Shown here piece by piece: positions 7,970 to 16,906 of a stretch of 64,000 bases of DNA (its first letter is position 1; every line of letters starts with the position of its first letter). Made by a program: the position numbers and the translations under genes. Below the pieces are notes generated by a model. That model was not told the DNA's origin, ran no database searches, and was given only the letters and a program-made list of their open reading frames with translations. The stretch comes from Pseudomonadales bacterium (GTDB lineage: Bacteria; Pseudomonadota; Gammaproteobacteria; Pseudomonadales; UBA7239). The DNA lies in the NCBI GenBank assembly GCA_041395665.1, contig JAWLAB010000001.1, forward strand, positions 310,001 through 374,000, written 5' to 3'.

Positions 7970-10930
7970 TTATGTCATCAACGGAAAAGAAAGAATAAAC
8001 AGCGTGCCGCCATTCACATCCACAGGGCTGATCACTTCAATGCGCCCATCGTGATCTTCCATAATGCTGTAAACCAATGGCAAGCCTAAACCTGTTCCCT
8101 GCCCCGCTAACTTCGTGGTGAAGAATGGTTCAAAAATACGGTCGAGGTGGTGTGTGGTAATACCGTGCCCGTAATCGCGAATTTGAATTTCCCACTGCTG
8201 GTTTTTTTGCGCGACATTGATATCGATAGCACCGTCTGGTGGGCTAGCATCGCGCGCATTGCTCAGTAAGTTGATGAACAACTGCACCAGCGTTTGCTCA
8301 TTGCCGCAAATGATGGTGTCGGGTGGCAGCGCGTTGTTGTAATGCACGCATTGTTGATTTTTTTGCAGCGACAACAAATGAATCGCCTCTTCCACGCACT
8401 CGAATAAATCCACCGTTGTGTGTGTGTTATCGCCCGCTTTGCCCGCATGCGCAAAATGCACCAGCGATTGCACAATGCGGCTGATTCTCTCGGTCTGCCC
8501 CAAGATTTGCGCAGCTGTTTCTTGCACCACCGGCTGCGTATTCTCGTATTTCAAATCTTGCGCCAAACACGCGATGCCCGTGACTGGATTGCCGATCTCA
8601 TGCGCGACACCGGCAGCCAGACGACCAAGCGATGCCAAGCGTTCACTGTGCAATAACTCCTGCTCCAACTGCTGCGTTTCGGTGAGATCATCAATCATGA
8701 CGATCTGCTCACTCTCCGCACCAACAGCCGTATCTGTTTTTTCGCCAAGGCGCGCTTTGTATAGCGCCAACCAGCGTGTACGACCCGCCAGTTCTACCGT
8801 CTGTTTATGCGCCTCGACTCCTTCGTCCATTCGAAAGCCATCCAGCAATGCACCCCAGGGTGCTGGCAGCGACAACGCCGCTGAACCTTGTGCAAAAGCA
8901 GAAGCGATGCCGGTCAACTCACTCATCGCTCGGTTCCACAGAATGACCTCGCCGTCCTGCCCAATGGAACACACCGCCATCGGCAGGCTCTCCAGCGTCT
9001 GCAGGTAGTGCAGTCGCAGGGTGTCCAGCTCGCTCGCCAATCCCGTCAGGTGATGGCGATATTGGTGGATACGATTTTCTGCCAAATGCAGATCTTCGCG
9101 CTGGGCGCCATCGGAGGCCGCTCGATAGGGCAACACGCGGTCCATCAGTGCGTGCGCCACTGCCGCCCCCATCAAACCCGAGAGGTTCGCCTCTAAGCGA
9201 TCGCGCAAAAGCCGCAGTGCGTAGGGGCGTGTATCCGCCGCGTTTTGCTTTAAGTCAGTGAGTGCTCGCTGTACTTCTTGCGCCGCAATATCAACACCCA
9301 GCGTAGGCGCGAGGCGCTGCTCGATTTCATCCGCACTGCGCACATCCAAGCTGAGACGCAGGGCACGCAGCGTGTTCTCTGGCGCACACAAGACAGCCAC
9401 CCGCCGCTCCTCTAATGACTGCTGCGTCAGCCGAGAAACGCCCACAAACAGGGCGATATTGATACCAACCGACAACATCGCCAGCTGGCTCCAGTTGTCG
9501 ATACCCAACCCCAGCACCGTATCCATTGGTAGCAGCAACATACGCCAACCAAACAGTGTAGGCAGCAATAAAGTAAGCACCCACACACTCATGCCGGCAC
9601 ATAAACCAATGATCAAGCCTTGGCGGTTAGCGCGCGAGCTGTACAACACCGCGAACGCAGCGGGCAGGAATTGCAAGCTGCCGACAAAGGACAACAGCGC
9701 TAAATCCGTGAGCGTCTGCCCTGTTTGCAGGGCGCGATAAAACACATAGCCGCCGATGATGATGAAGGCGATCAGCGTTCGACGCAGCCAAGTGATCAGC
9801 CCGTACAAATCCACCATACCGACAAAGGGGCCATACAATGGCAGCAGCCAGTGGTTCAAACACATGGTGGAAAGCGCAATTGCCAGCACCACGGTGGTGC
9901 CCACGGCCGCTGCCAAACCACCGAGATAGACCAATGCCGCCAACCATTTTTGACCGGCAGCCAGCGGCACACCGAGCATGAAATACTCCGGCGTCACCGC
10001 CGTACCCAGCTCCGAGCCCGCCCACAGCACAGGCAATACCGGCAGCGCCAAACACAGCAAATACAGCGGCACACCCCAGCTCGCCAGCTTCAGCGTACGC
10101 TGGCGCGTGTTCTCTGCTAACACTACATGGAACAGATGGGGCAGCACTATGCCGGTCGAGAAGAACAGCATGACCAGCATGTGCGAGGAGGCATTCTCGG
10201 TGGGGTGGTACAGCGTTTCCAGCTGCTCGGGATGGGCGAGCAACCATTGATCCAAGCCCGCCATACCACCAAACACGGCACGCAGCGCAAAATAACCGAC
10301 CGCCATCACCACCACTAACTTGATCAGCGATTCCAGCGCCATTGCCACCACCAGTCCGCGGTGTCGCTCGCGTTTCGAGCCAAAAATGCCCGCAAACAAA
10401 ATCGCTGCTAAACAGAACAGCCACGCGAGGCGATCGTGCAGGGCGAACAGGTTTTGGCGCATGGTGAGTGGCGATTCGGGACGATAGCTAATGATCAGCG
10501 CGGTATCGGCCACTGCTTGAATTTGTAGCGCCAGCAGCGGCAGCGCGCAGAGCAGTAGACAGCCCGTCGTCATCACGCCAACAAACGGACTGCGAAATCG
10601 GAACACCAATAAATCCGCCAGTGAATGCAGCTGATAAGCGCGCGTCAGGCGCAGCAGGGGCATCAGCATCATCGGCGCAAATAAAAATAAACCGCCCGCA
10701 CCCATGTAATAAGACAGCGCACCGTAGCCGTACTGATTAAACAGGTCGACCACGCCGTAAAAACCCCAAGCACTGACCATCACACCCAGCGCCAACATAT
10801 GCAGCACAGGGCTGTCCGTCAGCCAACGCGGTGCGCTGGGTCTATCCGTCAGCCACGCCACCAAAAACAGCACACCGAAATAGGCGCAGCTGCCGAGCAA
10901 AAGCATCTGATCAACGCTGATAGAACTCAT
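7970..10930 (-). CDS. cbrA: CbrA-like membrane sensor histidine kinase with SSS-transporter domain
   Basis: A 986-residue protein combining a sodium:solute-symporter-like membrane domain of about a dozen helices (roughly residues 1-500) with a soluble linker, a PAS domain (ESLPMAVCSIGQDGEVILWN region, about 640-750) and a histidine kinase. The H box GVAHEIGNP places the phospho-acceptor near His777. The N box INLLSNARD, DYGHGI and GTGLGL form the ATPase. This layout and length match Pseudomonas CbrA, which controls carbon/nitrogen use with the response regulator CbrB. No cbrB lies downstream; prmA follows instead. A small CbrX-like gene ends three bases before this ATG, suggesting translational coupling. 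The ligand is unknown. Confidence 0.88.
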   Translation of the reverse strand: MSSISVDQMLLLGSCAYFGVLFLVAWLTDRPSAPRWLTDSPVLHMLALGVMVSAWGFYGVVDLFNQYGYGALSYYMGAGGLFLFAPMMLMPLLRLTRAYQLHSLADLLVFRFRSPFVGVMTTGCLLLCALPLLALQIQAVADTALIISYRPESPLTMRQNLFALHDRLAWLFCLAAILFAGIFGSKRERHRGLVVAMALESLIKLVVVMAVGYFALRAVFGGMAGLDQWLLAHPEQLETLYHPTENASSHMLVMLFFSTGIVLPHLFHVVLAENTRQRTLKLASWGVPLYLLCLALPVLPVLWAGSELGTAVTPEYFMLGVPLAAGQKWLAALVYLGGLAAAVGTTVVLAIALSTMCLNHWLLPLYGPFVGMVDLYGLITWLRRTLIAFIIIGGYVFYRALQTGQTLTDLALLSFVGSLQFLPAAFAVLYSSRANRQGLIIGLCAGMSVWVLTLLLPTLFGWRMLLLPMDTVLGLGIDNWSQLAMLSVGINIALFVGVSRLTQQSLEERRVAVLCAPENTLRALRLSLDVRSADEIEQRLAPTLGVDIAAQEVQRALTDLKQNAADTRPYALRLLRDRLEANLSGLMGAAVAHALMDRVLPYRAASDGAQREDLHLAENRIHQYRHHLTGLASELDTLRLHYLQTLESLPMAVCSIGQDGEVILWNRAMSELTGIASAFAQGSAALSLPAPWGALLDGFRMDEGVEAHKQTVELAGRTRWLALYKARLGEKTDTAVGAESEQIVMIDDLTETQQLEQELLHSERLASLGRLAAGVAHEIGNPVTGIACLAQDLKYENTQPVVQETAAQILGQTERISRIVQSLVHFAHAGKAGDNTHTTVDLFECVEEAIHLLSLQKNQQCVHYNNALPPDTIICGNEQTLVQLFINLLSNARDASPPDGAIDINVAQKNQQWEIQIRDYGHGITTHHLDRIFEPFFTTKLAGQGTGLGLPLVYSIMEDHDGRIEVISPVDVNGGTLFILSFPLMT

Positions 10931-10933
10931 GCG

Positions 10934-11131
10934 CTACCGCTCATCTTCGTCGTCCAGCGCACTGGGCTGCAAACAAAACGCTACCAGTACCACACCCGCC
11001 CAAATCAGATAAGGCCGATACCAAACACCAGCGGGATCGATCATCCAACTGAACAACGAGGGCGAAAACACATAGGTCGCCATCAACATCAGCATGATTG
11101 AACGAGAGAGATACACGCTTGTTTTCCACAC
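10934..11131 (-). CDS. Small membrane protein, CbrX-like
   Basis: A 65-residue protein with two predicted hydrophobic helices (SIMLMLMATYVFSPSLF and YLIWAGVVLVAFCL) and an acidic C-terminus. It starts with GTG at 11131; an internal ATG at 11095 is an alternative. Its stop lies three bases before the cbrA ATG. In Pseudomonas a short membrane protein, CbrX, is encoded at the same place and its translation is coupled to cbrA. Assignment rests on size, topology and position, since such short proteins carry no diagnostic motif. Confidence 0.65.
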   Translation of the reverse strand: MWKTSVYLSRSIMLMLMATYVFSPSLFSWMIDPAGVWYRPYLIWAGVVLVAFCLQPSALDDEDER

Positions 11132-11236
11132 CGATAAAAGAGTCTGCGTGGATGTTACCGAATGGCTGCGCGCGTGAACAGAAACGCAAGTGGAGCTGAT
11201 ACCATGCGCACACTCGCAACATTCGCAGGATTTGCC

Positions 11237-12058
11237 ATGACAACAACCGCCTCACCCGTACGCATTGCCATTACCGGCGCTGCCGGTCGCATGGGAAAAA
11301 CGCTGATCGAAGCGGTTAACGCCGCACCCAATGCCGTGTTGAGCGCAGCGATAGAACGCGCAGGCAGTTCGTTAATCGGCGCAGATGCAGGCGAACTGTC
11401 TGGCATCGGTCGCAACGGCGTTTTGGTGGTCGATAACCTCAAAAAAGTCGTTGATCAATTTGATGTGTTGATCGATTTCACTGCACCAGTGGCAACACTC
11501 GCCAATATTGAAACTTGCGCCGCGCTCGGTAAAAAAATGGTTATCGGCACCACAGGTTTTAACGCGGAGCAAAAAAAATCACTGCTCGCGCTCGCCGAAA
11601 AAACGGGCGCGGTGATTGCATCGAATTACAGCATCGGCGTGAATCTGTGTTTCAAATTGCTCGACACCGCCGCGCGCGTGCTCGGCGATGAAGTGGATAT
11701 CGAAGTGTACGAAGCGCATCACCGTCACAAAGTGGATGCGCCGTCTGGCACGGCGCTGCGCATGGGCGAAGTGGTGGCGCAGGCGTTGGGGCGCGATCTC
11801 GATAAAGTGGCCGTGTACGGACGCGAAGGACAAACCGGCGCGCGCGCGCGCGCCACAATTGGTTTTGCCACTGTGCGCGCTGGCGATATTGTCGGCGATC
11901 ACACCGTGATGTTTGCCGCCGACGGTGAGCGCGTAGAAATCACCCACAAAGCGAGCTCGCGCATGAGCTTTGCGCGCGGCGCGGTGCGCGCTGCCGAATG
12001 GTTGCGCGCACAGCCAGCGGGTTTGTACGACATGCAGGATGTGCTCGACTTGCGTTAA
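11237..12058 (+). CDS. dapB: 4-hydroxy-tetrahydrodipicolinate reductase DapB
   Basis: A 273-residue enzyme of the lysine/diaminopimelate pathway that reduces 4-hydroxy-tetrahydrodipicolinate with NAD(P)H. It shows the nucleotide-binding VRIAITGAAGRMGK and the catalytic HHRHKVDAPSGTALRMGE. An in-frame ATG upstream would add 25 non-conserved residues. The ATG at 11237 is preferred because it follows AGGA at suitable spacing and begins just before the Rossmann motif. It is followed 12 bp later by queG, probably in one operon, and is divergent from cbrXA. Confidence 0.96.
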   Translation: MTTTASPVRIAITGAAGRMGKTLIEAVNAAPNAVLSAAIERAGSSLIGADAGELSGIGRNGVLVVDNLKKVVDQFDVLIDFTAPVATLANIETCAALGKKMVIGTTGFNAEQKKSLLALAEKTGAVIASNYSIGVNLCFKLLDTAARVLGDEVDIEVYEAHHRHKVDAPSGTALRMGEVVAQALGRDLDKVAVYGREGQTGARARATIGFATVRAGDIVGDHTVMFAADGERVEITHKASSRMSFARGAVRAAEWLRAQPAGLYDMQDVLDLR

Positions 12059-12069
12059 AAAATACGCGC

Positions 12070-13116
12070 ATGACTGATACACCTTTGTTAGAAGACATCC
12101 GCCTCTGGGCGCGCGAATTAGGTTTTCAACAAATCGGCGTGAGCGATATTGATGTCGCCGCGCACGCCGAAAAATTACAGCAGTGGTTGAAAAACGGTTA
12201 TCACGCCGACATGGCATGGATGCAACAACACGCTGCACTGCGCGCGCATCCTGATCAATTACACAGCGGTACACTGCGCGTGATTTCTGTGCGCATGGAT
12301 TATTTACCCGAAGACGATAAAAATCTCATCGCCAAAATCAATGCCGACGGCGGCGCGTACATTGCGCGCTACACCTTAGGGCGCGACTATCACAAATTGA
12401 TGCGCAAACGCCTCGCGCTGTTGGCACAAAAAATTGAAGAAAAATCCGCACACAAGCACCGCGCTTTTGTTGATAGCGCGCCGATATTAGAGAGAGCATT
12501 TGCGCAAAAATCTGGTTTGGGATGGATCGGCAAAAACACCATGTTGATCAACGCGCAAGCGGGTTCGTATTTTTTTCTCGGTGAAATACTGACCGATTTG
12601 CCACTGCCGCTGACCACTTCGCAAGACAGTACGTACTGCGGCACTTGCAGCGCGTGTTTGGATCTCTGCCCCACGCAGGCGTTTGCTGCGCCGTATCAAT
12701 TGGATGCGCGGCGCTGCATTTCGTATTTGACGATAGAAAATCGCCACAGTATTCCATTGGAATTGCGCAAGCCGATTGGCAATCGCATTTTTGGTTGCGA
12801 TGACTGCCAAGCCGTTTGTCCGTGGAATAAGTTTGCGCAGCGCACCGAGCAGGAAGATTTTATGCCGCGTCACGGTTTGGCGGATGCGCAACTCATTGCG
12901 CTATTTGCGTGGACAGAAGCTGAGTATTTAGAAAAAACCGCAGGCTCGGCACTGCGCCGTATTGGGTATGAGGGTTGGTTGCGCAATATCGCAGTGGCAT
13001 TGGGCAATGCGCACACTGCGCCAGAAATTTTACAAGCGCTGCAAGAAAAAATGGATCACCCTTCTGATTTAGTACGCGAACATGTGGCGTGGGCTCTCGC
13101 ACAGCACGCCATCTAA
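12070..13116 (+). CDS. queG: Epoxyqueuosine reductase QueG
   Basis: A 348-residue cobalamin and iron-sulfur enzyme that performs the last step of queuosine tRNA modification, reducing epoxyqueuosine. Two 4Fe-4S ligand sets are visible: CGTCSACLDLCPT and CDDCQAVCPWNKF. The region FVDSAPILERAFAQKSGLGWIGKNT is typical of the family, and a HEAT-like C-terminal tail follows. The ATG at 12070 (MTDTPLLEDI) is chosen over a longer frame that overlaps dapB. The spacing behind dapB suggests cotranscription. Confidence 0.95.
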   Translation: MTDTPLLEDIRLWARELGFQQIGVSDIDVAAHAEKLQQWLKNGYHADMAWMQQHAALRAHPDQLHSGTLRVISVRMDYLPEDDKNLIAKINADGGAYIARYTLGRDYHKLMRKRLALLAQKIEEKSAHKHRAFVDSAPILERAFAQKSGLGWIGKNTMLINAQAGSYFFLGEILTDLPLPLTTSQDSTYCGTCSACLDLCPTQAFAAPYQLDARRCISYLTIENRHSIPLELRKPIGNRIFGCDDCQAVCPWNKFAQRTEQEDFMPRHGLADAQLIALFAWTEAEYLEKTAGSALRRIGYEGWLRNIAVALGNAHTAPEILQALQEKMDHPSDLVREHVAWALAQHAI

Positions 13117-13126
13117 ACATGATGCG

Positions 13127-13657
13127 TTACAGCATTTTTCGCAGGGTATCGTCTTTGTCGATGAAATGATGTTTTAACGCACCGGCGACATGCAGACCAA
13201 TGACGAAAGCAGAAGTCCACGCCAGTGTTTCGTGCACACCAAACAATGTTTTGCGTATGCCTTTATTTAGTTCCCACACTTGCGGAACTTTGATATCACC
13301 GAGAATATGCAGCTGATCGCCTGACATCAAATAGCCCGCTACGGGAATGGCGATCACCACATACAACAAGAAAAAATGCGCCAACTTAGCCAGCGTTTTT
13401 TCCCAAGGCTGCAAATGTTCAGAGAACGCAGGGCGCGGCAAATAGGCATAAGCCCACAAATGCGCAAGACCGAGAGGAAACAGTGAAAGACCAATGGTGC
13501 GGTGCAACAAACGCAAAGTGTTATAGCCTGGATTTTCATAATCGATCTCGGACAAATACCAACCGAGAGCGATCATAAAAATCATCAACACCGCGATGAT
13601 GCGGTGCAACCAGCGAATCGCTGCTGGGTACCGATTTACCACACCATTTGTGCTCAT
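13127..13657 (-). CDS. Cytochrome b561 family protein
   Basis: A 176-residue membrane protein with four predicted transmembrane helices. Histidines likely to bind two b hemes sit in RWLHRIIAV, LLHRTIGLS, GVHETLAW and GLHVAGALKHHF. Bacterial members carry electrons between quinol and periplasmic acceptors; CybB and YceJ are relatives. The ATG at 13657 follows GAGGGA and is preferred to an ATG nine codons upstream. A YceI-family protein is encoded immediately upstream on the same strand, a pairing also seen as yceJ-yceI in enterobacteria, so the two probably form an operon. Confidence 0.9.
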   Translation of the reverse strand: MSTNGVVNRYPAAIRWLHRIIAVLMIFMIALGWYLSEIDYENPGYNTLRLLHRTIGLSLFPLGLAHLWAYAYLPRPAFSEHLQPWEKTLAKLAHFFLLYVVIAIPVAGYLMSGDQLHILGDIKVPQVWELNKGIRKTLFGVHETLAWTSAFVIGLHVAGALKHHFIDKDDTLRKML

Positions 13658-13700
13658 CTCTATTCCCTCTTTTTTATCGATCAACTAAACGCAAGTGGTA

Positions 13701-14297
13701 TTAACTTTTTGTTACAGGTTTAGCGCTGGTTCGCACGCCTTCAATACCAAGCTGCAATTCCACTGCGTAGCTCTGCTCGCCCAATTGATAGGTATAGCCG
13801 TAATCGCGCGCATCAATTGTTAATGTGCCTTCAAAACCTGCGCGGTACCCACCCCAAGGATCAGAGCCTTCGCCGACTTTTTTAATGGGGATCGTGACCG
13901 TTTTCGTGGTTTTGTTCAGCGTCAGCTCACCCGTTATTTCACCGCTGTTTGCATCTCCTTTGTACGCTGTACTTTTGAAAGTGGCTTTGGGTGCTTTATC
14001 GGTATGCAGATATTTTTCCTGCAAGTGATCATCACGCAGCTCGTGATTGGTATTGATACTGTCTACATCCACAGCGATATCAATTTTATTTTTTTCTGGT
14101 TGAGCAGGATCATAAGTGAAGGTGCCGCCGATAACGCTAAAGCGACCGTACTCCCAGCTATAACCAAGGTGTTTGACGCGAAACTGAACAAAGCTATGTG
14201 TTTCGTCAATTTTGTAGTCATCCGCCTGTACAGACCAAGCACTCACCAATAATGCTGAAGCTAAAACACCACCAATTAAACCTTTTTTGTTCATCAT
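13701..14297 (-). CDS. YceI-family periplasmic protein
   Basis: A 198-residue secreted protein with a clear signal peptide (MMNKKGLIGGVLASALLVSAWSVQA region, cut after about residue 24). It carries a YceI lipocalin-like barrel, with DETHSFVQFRVKHLGYS, NTNHELRDDHLQ and YTYQLG-type blocks. Members bind long polyisoprenoid chains; here that is a family inference. The tandem ATGs at 14297 and 14294 follow GAGGG, which rules out a longer upstream frame. It lies upstream of the cytochrome b561 gene and is probably cotranscribed with it. Confidence 0.92.
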   Translation of the reverse strand: MMNKKGLIGGVLASALLVSAWSVQADDYKIDETHSFVQFRVKHLGYSWEYGRFSVIGGTFTYDPAQPEKNKIDIAVDVDSINTNHELRDDHLQEKYLHTDKAPKATFKSTAYKGDANSGEITGELTLNKTTKTVTIPIKKVGEGSDPWGGYRAGFEGTLTIDARDYGYTYQLGEQSYAVELQLGIEGVRTSAKPVTKS

Positions 14298-14368
14298 GGA
14301 TTTACCCTCGCTGTTAAAACTTGTGTGTCCGACTGTAGCAAATTTTTTGGATGGCGTACGGTTGGCGT

Positions 14369-15049
14369 TCAATCAACCACCAATTTTCGCTCTGCCAAAT
14401 TAAGCACGCCTTCGGCAAAGCTGATAAACAAACCTTCGCAGCTGGCAGTAACCTGCCCTTCTGCGCTGATCGTGCCTTCCATCAAGATTTTGCGCCCATG
14501 CACTTCCTTGACCCGTGCAAACAGCGTGAGTTCCTTGTTGAGTGGCGTGGGGCGTTTGTAGCGCACACTGAGATTGCCGGTTGCGCCGGTCGCGCCCGAC
14601 AGCAACTGCGCACAACCGAGAAACTCATCAAACAGCGCTGCCACCCAGCCGCCATGTACGCATTTCGGCGGCCCTTCAAACGCCCAGCCCAGTGTGACGC
14701 TGGCGTGCGCTTCACCTTTGTCGTAATCCAAATGCATATGCAGCGGCGGCGACAGCATGTTGCTCTGACCGGCAATCGGCGTGGTGTCGCGCGAGAGCAA
14801 ATCGTAAGAGCCGTTGGCTGCCGTTGCCGCCCACTCCAAACGGCCGTGGATCTCCGGCGCGCCCACGCTCACATCTTGCAAAGCCTGCAAACTGTTTTCC
14901 ACCCGCTGTAATGCCTCCAGCGGCATATCGTGCGTCAGCAATTGCTCATTCAAGGCGCGCATGTGCGCAGCGATACGGCGGCGCGCTGCCCATTGTTCAT
15001 TGTGCGGCAGCATCGGCGTGCGTGAAGTAAACGGTTTGGCTGTACTCAT
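14369..15049 (-). CDS. PaaI/hotdog-fold thioesterase-like protein
   Basis: A 226-residue protein whose C-terminal half has hotdog-fold thioesterase features: CVHGGWVAALFDEFLGC, followed by VRYKRPTPLNKELTLFARV and GRKILMEGTI. The N-terminal 90 residues are helical and of unknown role. Members of this group hydrolyse acyl-CoA thioesters; the substrate cannot be deduced. The ATG at 15049 (MSTAKP) has a GGGAG ribosome site and is preferred to one eight codons upstream. Confidence 0.8.
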   Translation of the reverse strand: MSTAKPFTSRTPMLPHNEQWAARRRIAAHMRALNEQLLTHDMPLEALQRVENSLQALQDVSVGAPEIHGRLEWAATAANGSYDLLSRDTTPIAGQSNMLSPPLHMHLDYDKGEAHASVTLGWAFEGPPKCVHGGWVAALFDEFLGCAQLLSGATGATGNLSVRYKRPTPLNKELTLFARVKEVHGRKILMEGTISAEGQVTASCEGLFISFAEGVLNLAERKLVVD

Positions 15050-15240
15050 AACAATCTCCCGAGACTTCCGCACATTATCGCTGCGCGGCGGCTAGTGGCT
15101 TAATAAGTAATCGCCTACGCTTGCCTCGCAGAGTCCACTCGTCTACACCTTTATTTGGAACTTGTGGCAATCATGGCGGTCTCTCTCCGTGCGCGGTATT
15201 ATCCGCGACTCATTCATCCACTCTCAAAGGGAATCCCTCG

Positions 15241-16109
15241 ATGAAAATTCGCACCTTAGCCATTGCTACTGTTGCCGTCACTAGCGTGCTCGCTTTGAGC
15301 GCATGTAAGGATGATAAGGCTGCCGCCGCATCCAAAGATGCCGCTGCACCCGCAGCAACTGCTGCCGCCAGCACCATGACGCAAGCGCAAAAAGTCAGCT
15401 ACATCCTCGGTATGAACATCGGCAGCCAATTCAAAGCCAACCAAGTCACTTTGGATGAAAGCAGCTTTGTTGCCGGTATGAAAACAGCGATTGATGGCAG
15501 CGAGCCTAAATTGAATAAGGATGAGATGCAGAAAGCGATGCAGCACTCTCTCAAACAGAAATGCAGAAAAAAACAGGAAGAAGCTCAAAAAGCCGAGCAA
15601 GCCAAGCCAGAAGCCGAGAGCAAAAAGAACAAAGAAGAAGGTGACAAGTTCTTAGCGGAAAACGGCAAAGCAGGCGTAACGACCACCAAGAGCGGCATTC
15701 AGTACGAAGTACTGACCGAAGGCAGCGGCGTGAGAAGCCAAAGAAACCGATACCGTCACCGTGGACTATGTCGGCACGCTGATCGACGGCAAAGAATTCG
15801 ACAGCTCAATCAAGCGCGGCGAACCGGCAACTTTTGCGGTGAACGCAGTGATTCCTGGCTGGCAAGAAGTGTTGCAGTTGATGCCTATCGGTCTTTATGG
15901 CGCGTAGCCATCCCTCTGATCTCGCCTACGGCGCCGGCGGCACAGGCCACGGTAAATTGGCCCCAACGCTACGCTGGTTTTTGAAATCACACCTGCACAA
16001 AATTGGTGAGCCAGAAGAGCAGTCCAAAACGGTAGAGCCTGCTGATATCCAAGCAGAACAACCTGTTGTGGAAGAAAAACCTGCTGAAGACGCTGCCAAG
16101 AAAAACTGA
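15241..16109 (+). pseudogene. FKBP-type peptidyl-prolyl isomerase lipoprotein, disrupted by frameshifts
   Basis: The start encodes a lipoprotein signal with lipobox LSAC (residues 19-22), an Ala-rich linker, the FKBP dimerisation region (KVSYILGMNIGSQF) and the beginning of the isomerase domain (GIQYEVLTEGSG). After about 15730 the domain continues only across frames: ETDTVTVDYVGTLIDGKEFDSS, then PSDLAYGAGGTG, then IGPNATLVFEI, then GEPEEQSKTVEP to the TGA at 16109. At least five single-base slips are needed, several in runs of A or C, and restoring them gives a normal FkpA/Mip-like protein. Either the gene is decayed or the sequence is locally faulty. Confidence 0.85.
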
Positions 16110-16131
16110 TAGCTCCTTATCAGCAAGCAAT

Positions 16132-16160
16132 AAAAAAACCGGCATCTGCCGGTTTTTTTA
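16132..16160 (+). terminator. Rho-independent terminator after FKBP gene
   Basis: Hairpin AACCGGC-ATCT-GCCGGTT followed by a run of T, 23 bp after the FKBP stop codon. The A-run before it could also allow function on the other strand. Confidence 0.88.
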
Positions 16161-16182
16161 TGTCTGTAGTTATGTTTCTCTT

Positions 16183-16209
16183 TGTGTATATTATGCTGTT
16201 ATATACACA
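16183..16209 (+). promoter_or_regulatory. Candidate VapB operator (9-bp inverted repeat)
   Basis: Perfect inverted repeat TGTGTATAT ... ATATACACA with a nine-base spacer, ending 27 bp before the vapB ATG. Type II antitoxins usually autorepress through palindromes at their promoter, so this is the likely site. Function is inferred from position. Confidence 0.6.
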
Positions 16210-16236
16210 CTGGAACCAACGGCAAGAAGGTAAATT

Positions 16237-16431
16237 ATGAGAACCAACATAGTGATTGATGATTCATTGATGTCCAATGCGCTCAAAGTCTCAGGACTCA
16301 AAACAAAAAAAGATGCAGTGGAAGAAGGGCTTAGACTGCTAGTGCAAAGAAATGCGCAACGTGAGATACGCAAATTGCGTGGCCAAATACATTGGGAGGG
16401 CGATTTAAGCCAAATGCGGGGCAAAAAATGA
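16237..16431 (+). CDS. vapB: VapB-type antitoxin
   Basis: A 64-residue antitoxin with an N-terminal ribbon-helix-helix-like segment (MRTNIVIDDSLMSNALKVSG) and a C-terminal toxin-binding tail. The N-terminus and the sequence KTKKDAVEEGLRLLVQ are typical of the VapB group paired with PIN toxins. Its stop overlaps the vapC start (ATGA), which gives translational coupling. It should neutralise VapC and bind the palindrome upstream. Confidence 0.9.
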   Translation: MRTNIVIDDSLMSNALKVSGLKTKKDAVEEGLRLLVQRNAQREIRKLRGQIHWEGDLSQMRGKK

Positions 16432-16820
16432 TTCTGGTGGATACCAGTGTATGGGTTGATTATTTAAACGGCAATGCCAATAAGTTTACTGATGCGCTTG
16501 ATTCCGCATTGTTTAACGGCGATGTTGTTATTGGTGATTTGATTTTTCTGGAGATATTGCAGGGCATAAGAAGCGACAAAGACTACAAACGTGTAAAAAC
16601 CATGCTAAGCAAGCTTGACCAATATGAAATGCTAGGCCATGGCGCGGTAGAAAAATACGCTGAAAACTACCGTTACTTAAGAAAAAAAGGCGTAACAATT
16701 AGAAAGACAACGGATGTAATAATCGCATCATTCTGTATAGACAACCGTTTGCCATTGCTATTTTCTGACAAGGATTTTATGCCTTTCGTTAAAAGTTTAG
16801 GCTTGGTTTCTGTGGTTTAA
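16428..16820 (+). CDS. vapC: VapC PIN-domain ribonuclease toxin
   Basis: A 130-residue PIN-domain protein. Acidic metal-binding residues occur in MILVDTSVWVDYL, in GDLIFLEILQGI and in TTDVIIASFCIDNRLPLLFSDKDF. VapC toxins are RNases that often cleave initiator tRNA or rRNA; the target is unknown here. The ATG at 16428 overlaps the vapB stop. Its stop is five bases before an attC-like site lying in opposite orientation, so the pair may itself have arrived as an integron cassette. Confidence 0.92.
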   Translation: MILVDTSVWVDYLNGNANKFTDALDSALFNGDVVIGDLIFLEILQGIRSDKDYKRVKTMLSKLDQYEMLGHGAVEKYAENYRYLRKKGVTIRKTTDVIIASFCIDNRLPLLFSDKDFMPFVKSLGLVSVV

Positions 16821-16824
16821 GAAA

Positions 16825-16906
16825 CATAACGCCGAGCTAAGAGGCGAGCTGCGCAGCCGCGAGTCCAGTGAGCGAAGCGAACGACTTTGAGTGGCTAGTT
16901 AGTTAC
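16825..16906 (-). mobile_element. Isolated integron attC site (minus orientation)
   Basis: Read on the minus strand, this segment starts TAACTAACTAGCCACTCAAAGTCG, runs through TTCGCTTCGCTCACTGGACTCGCGGCTGCGC in the middle and ends CTTAGCTCGGCGTTATG. It strongly resembles the attC at 59036-59115 (shared CGCTCACTGGACTCGCGGCTGCGC core blocks). The stop codon of the 153-codon gene at 16899 overlaps its first R-box, as in normal cassettes. The nearest integrase gene in the window is 40 kb away, so this is a single attC without its own integrase. Confidence 0.8.

Noticed and set aside
9627..10424. A 265-codon minus-strand frame within cbrA
   Set aside because: It is an out-of-frame shadow of the membrane domain of the intact 986-residue kinase.
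16160..16236. A second attC on the far side of the 16-kb VapBC pair
   Set aside because: Only a terminator and an operator-like palindrome are present; no R or L boxes could be found.
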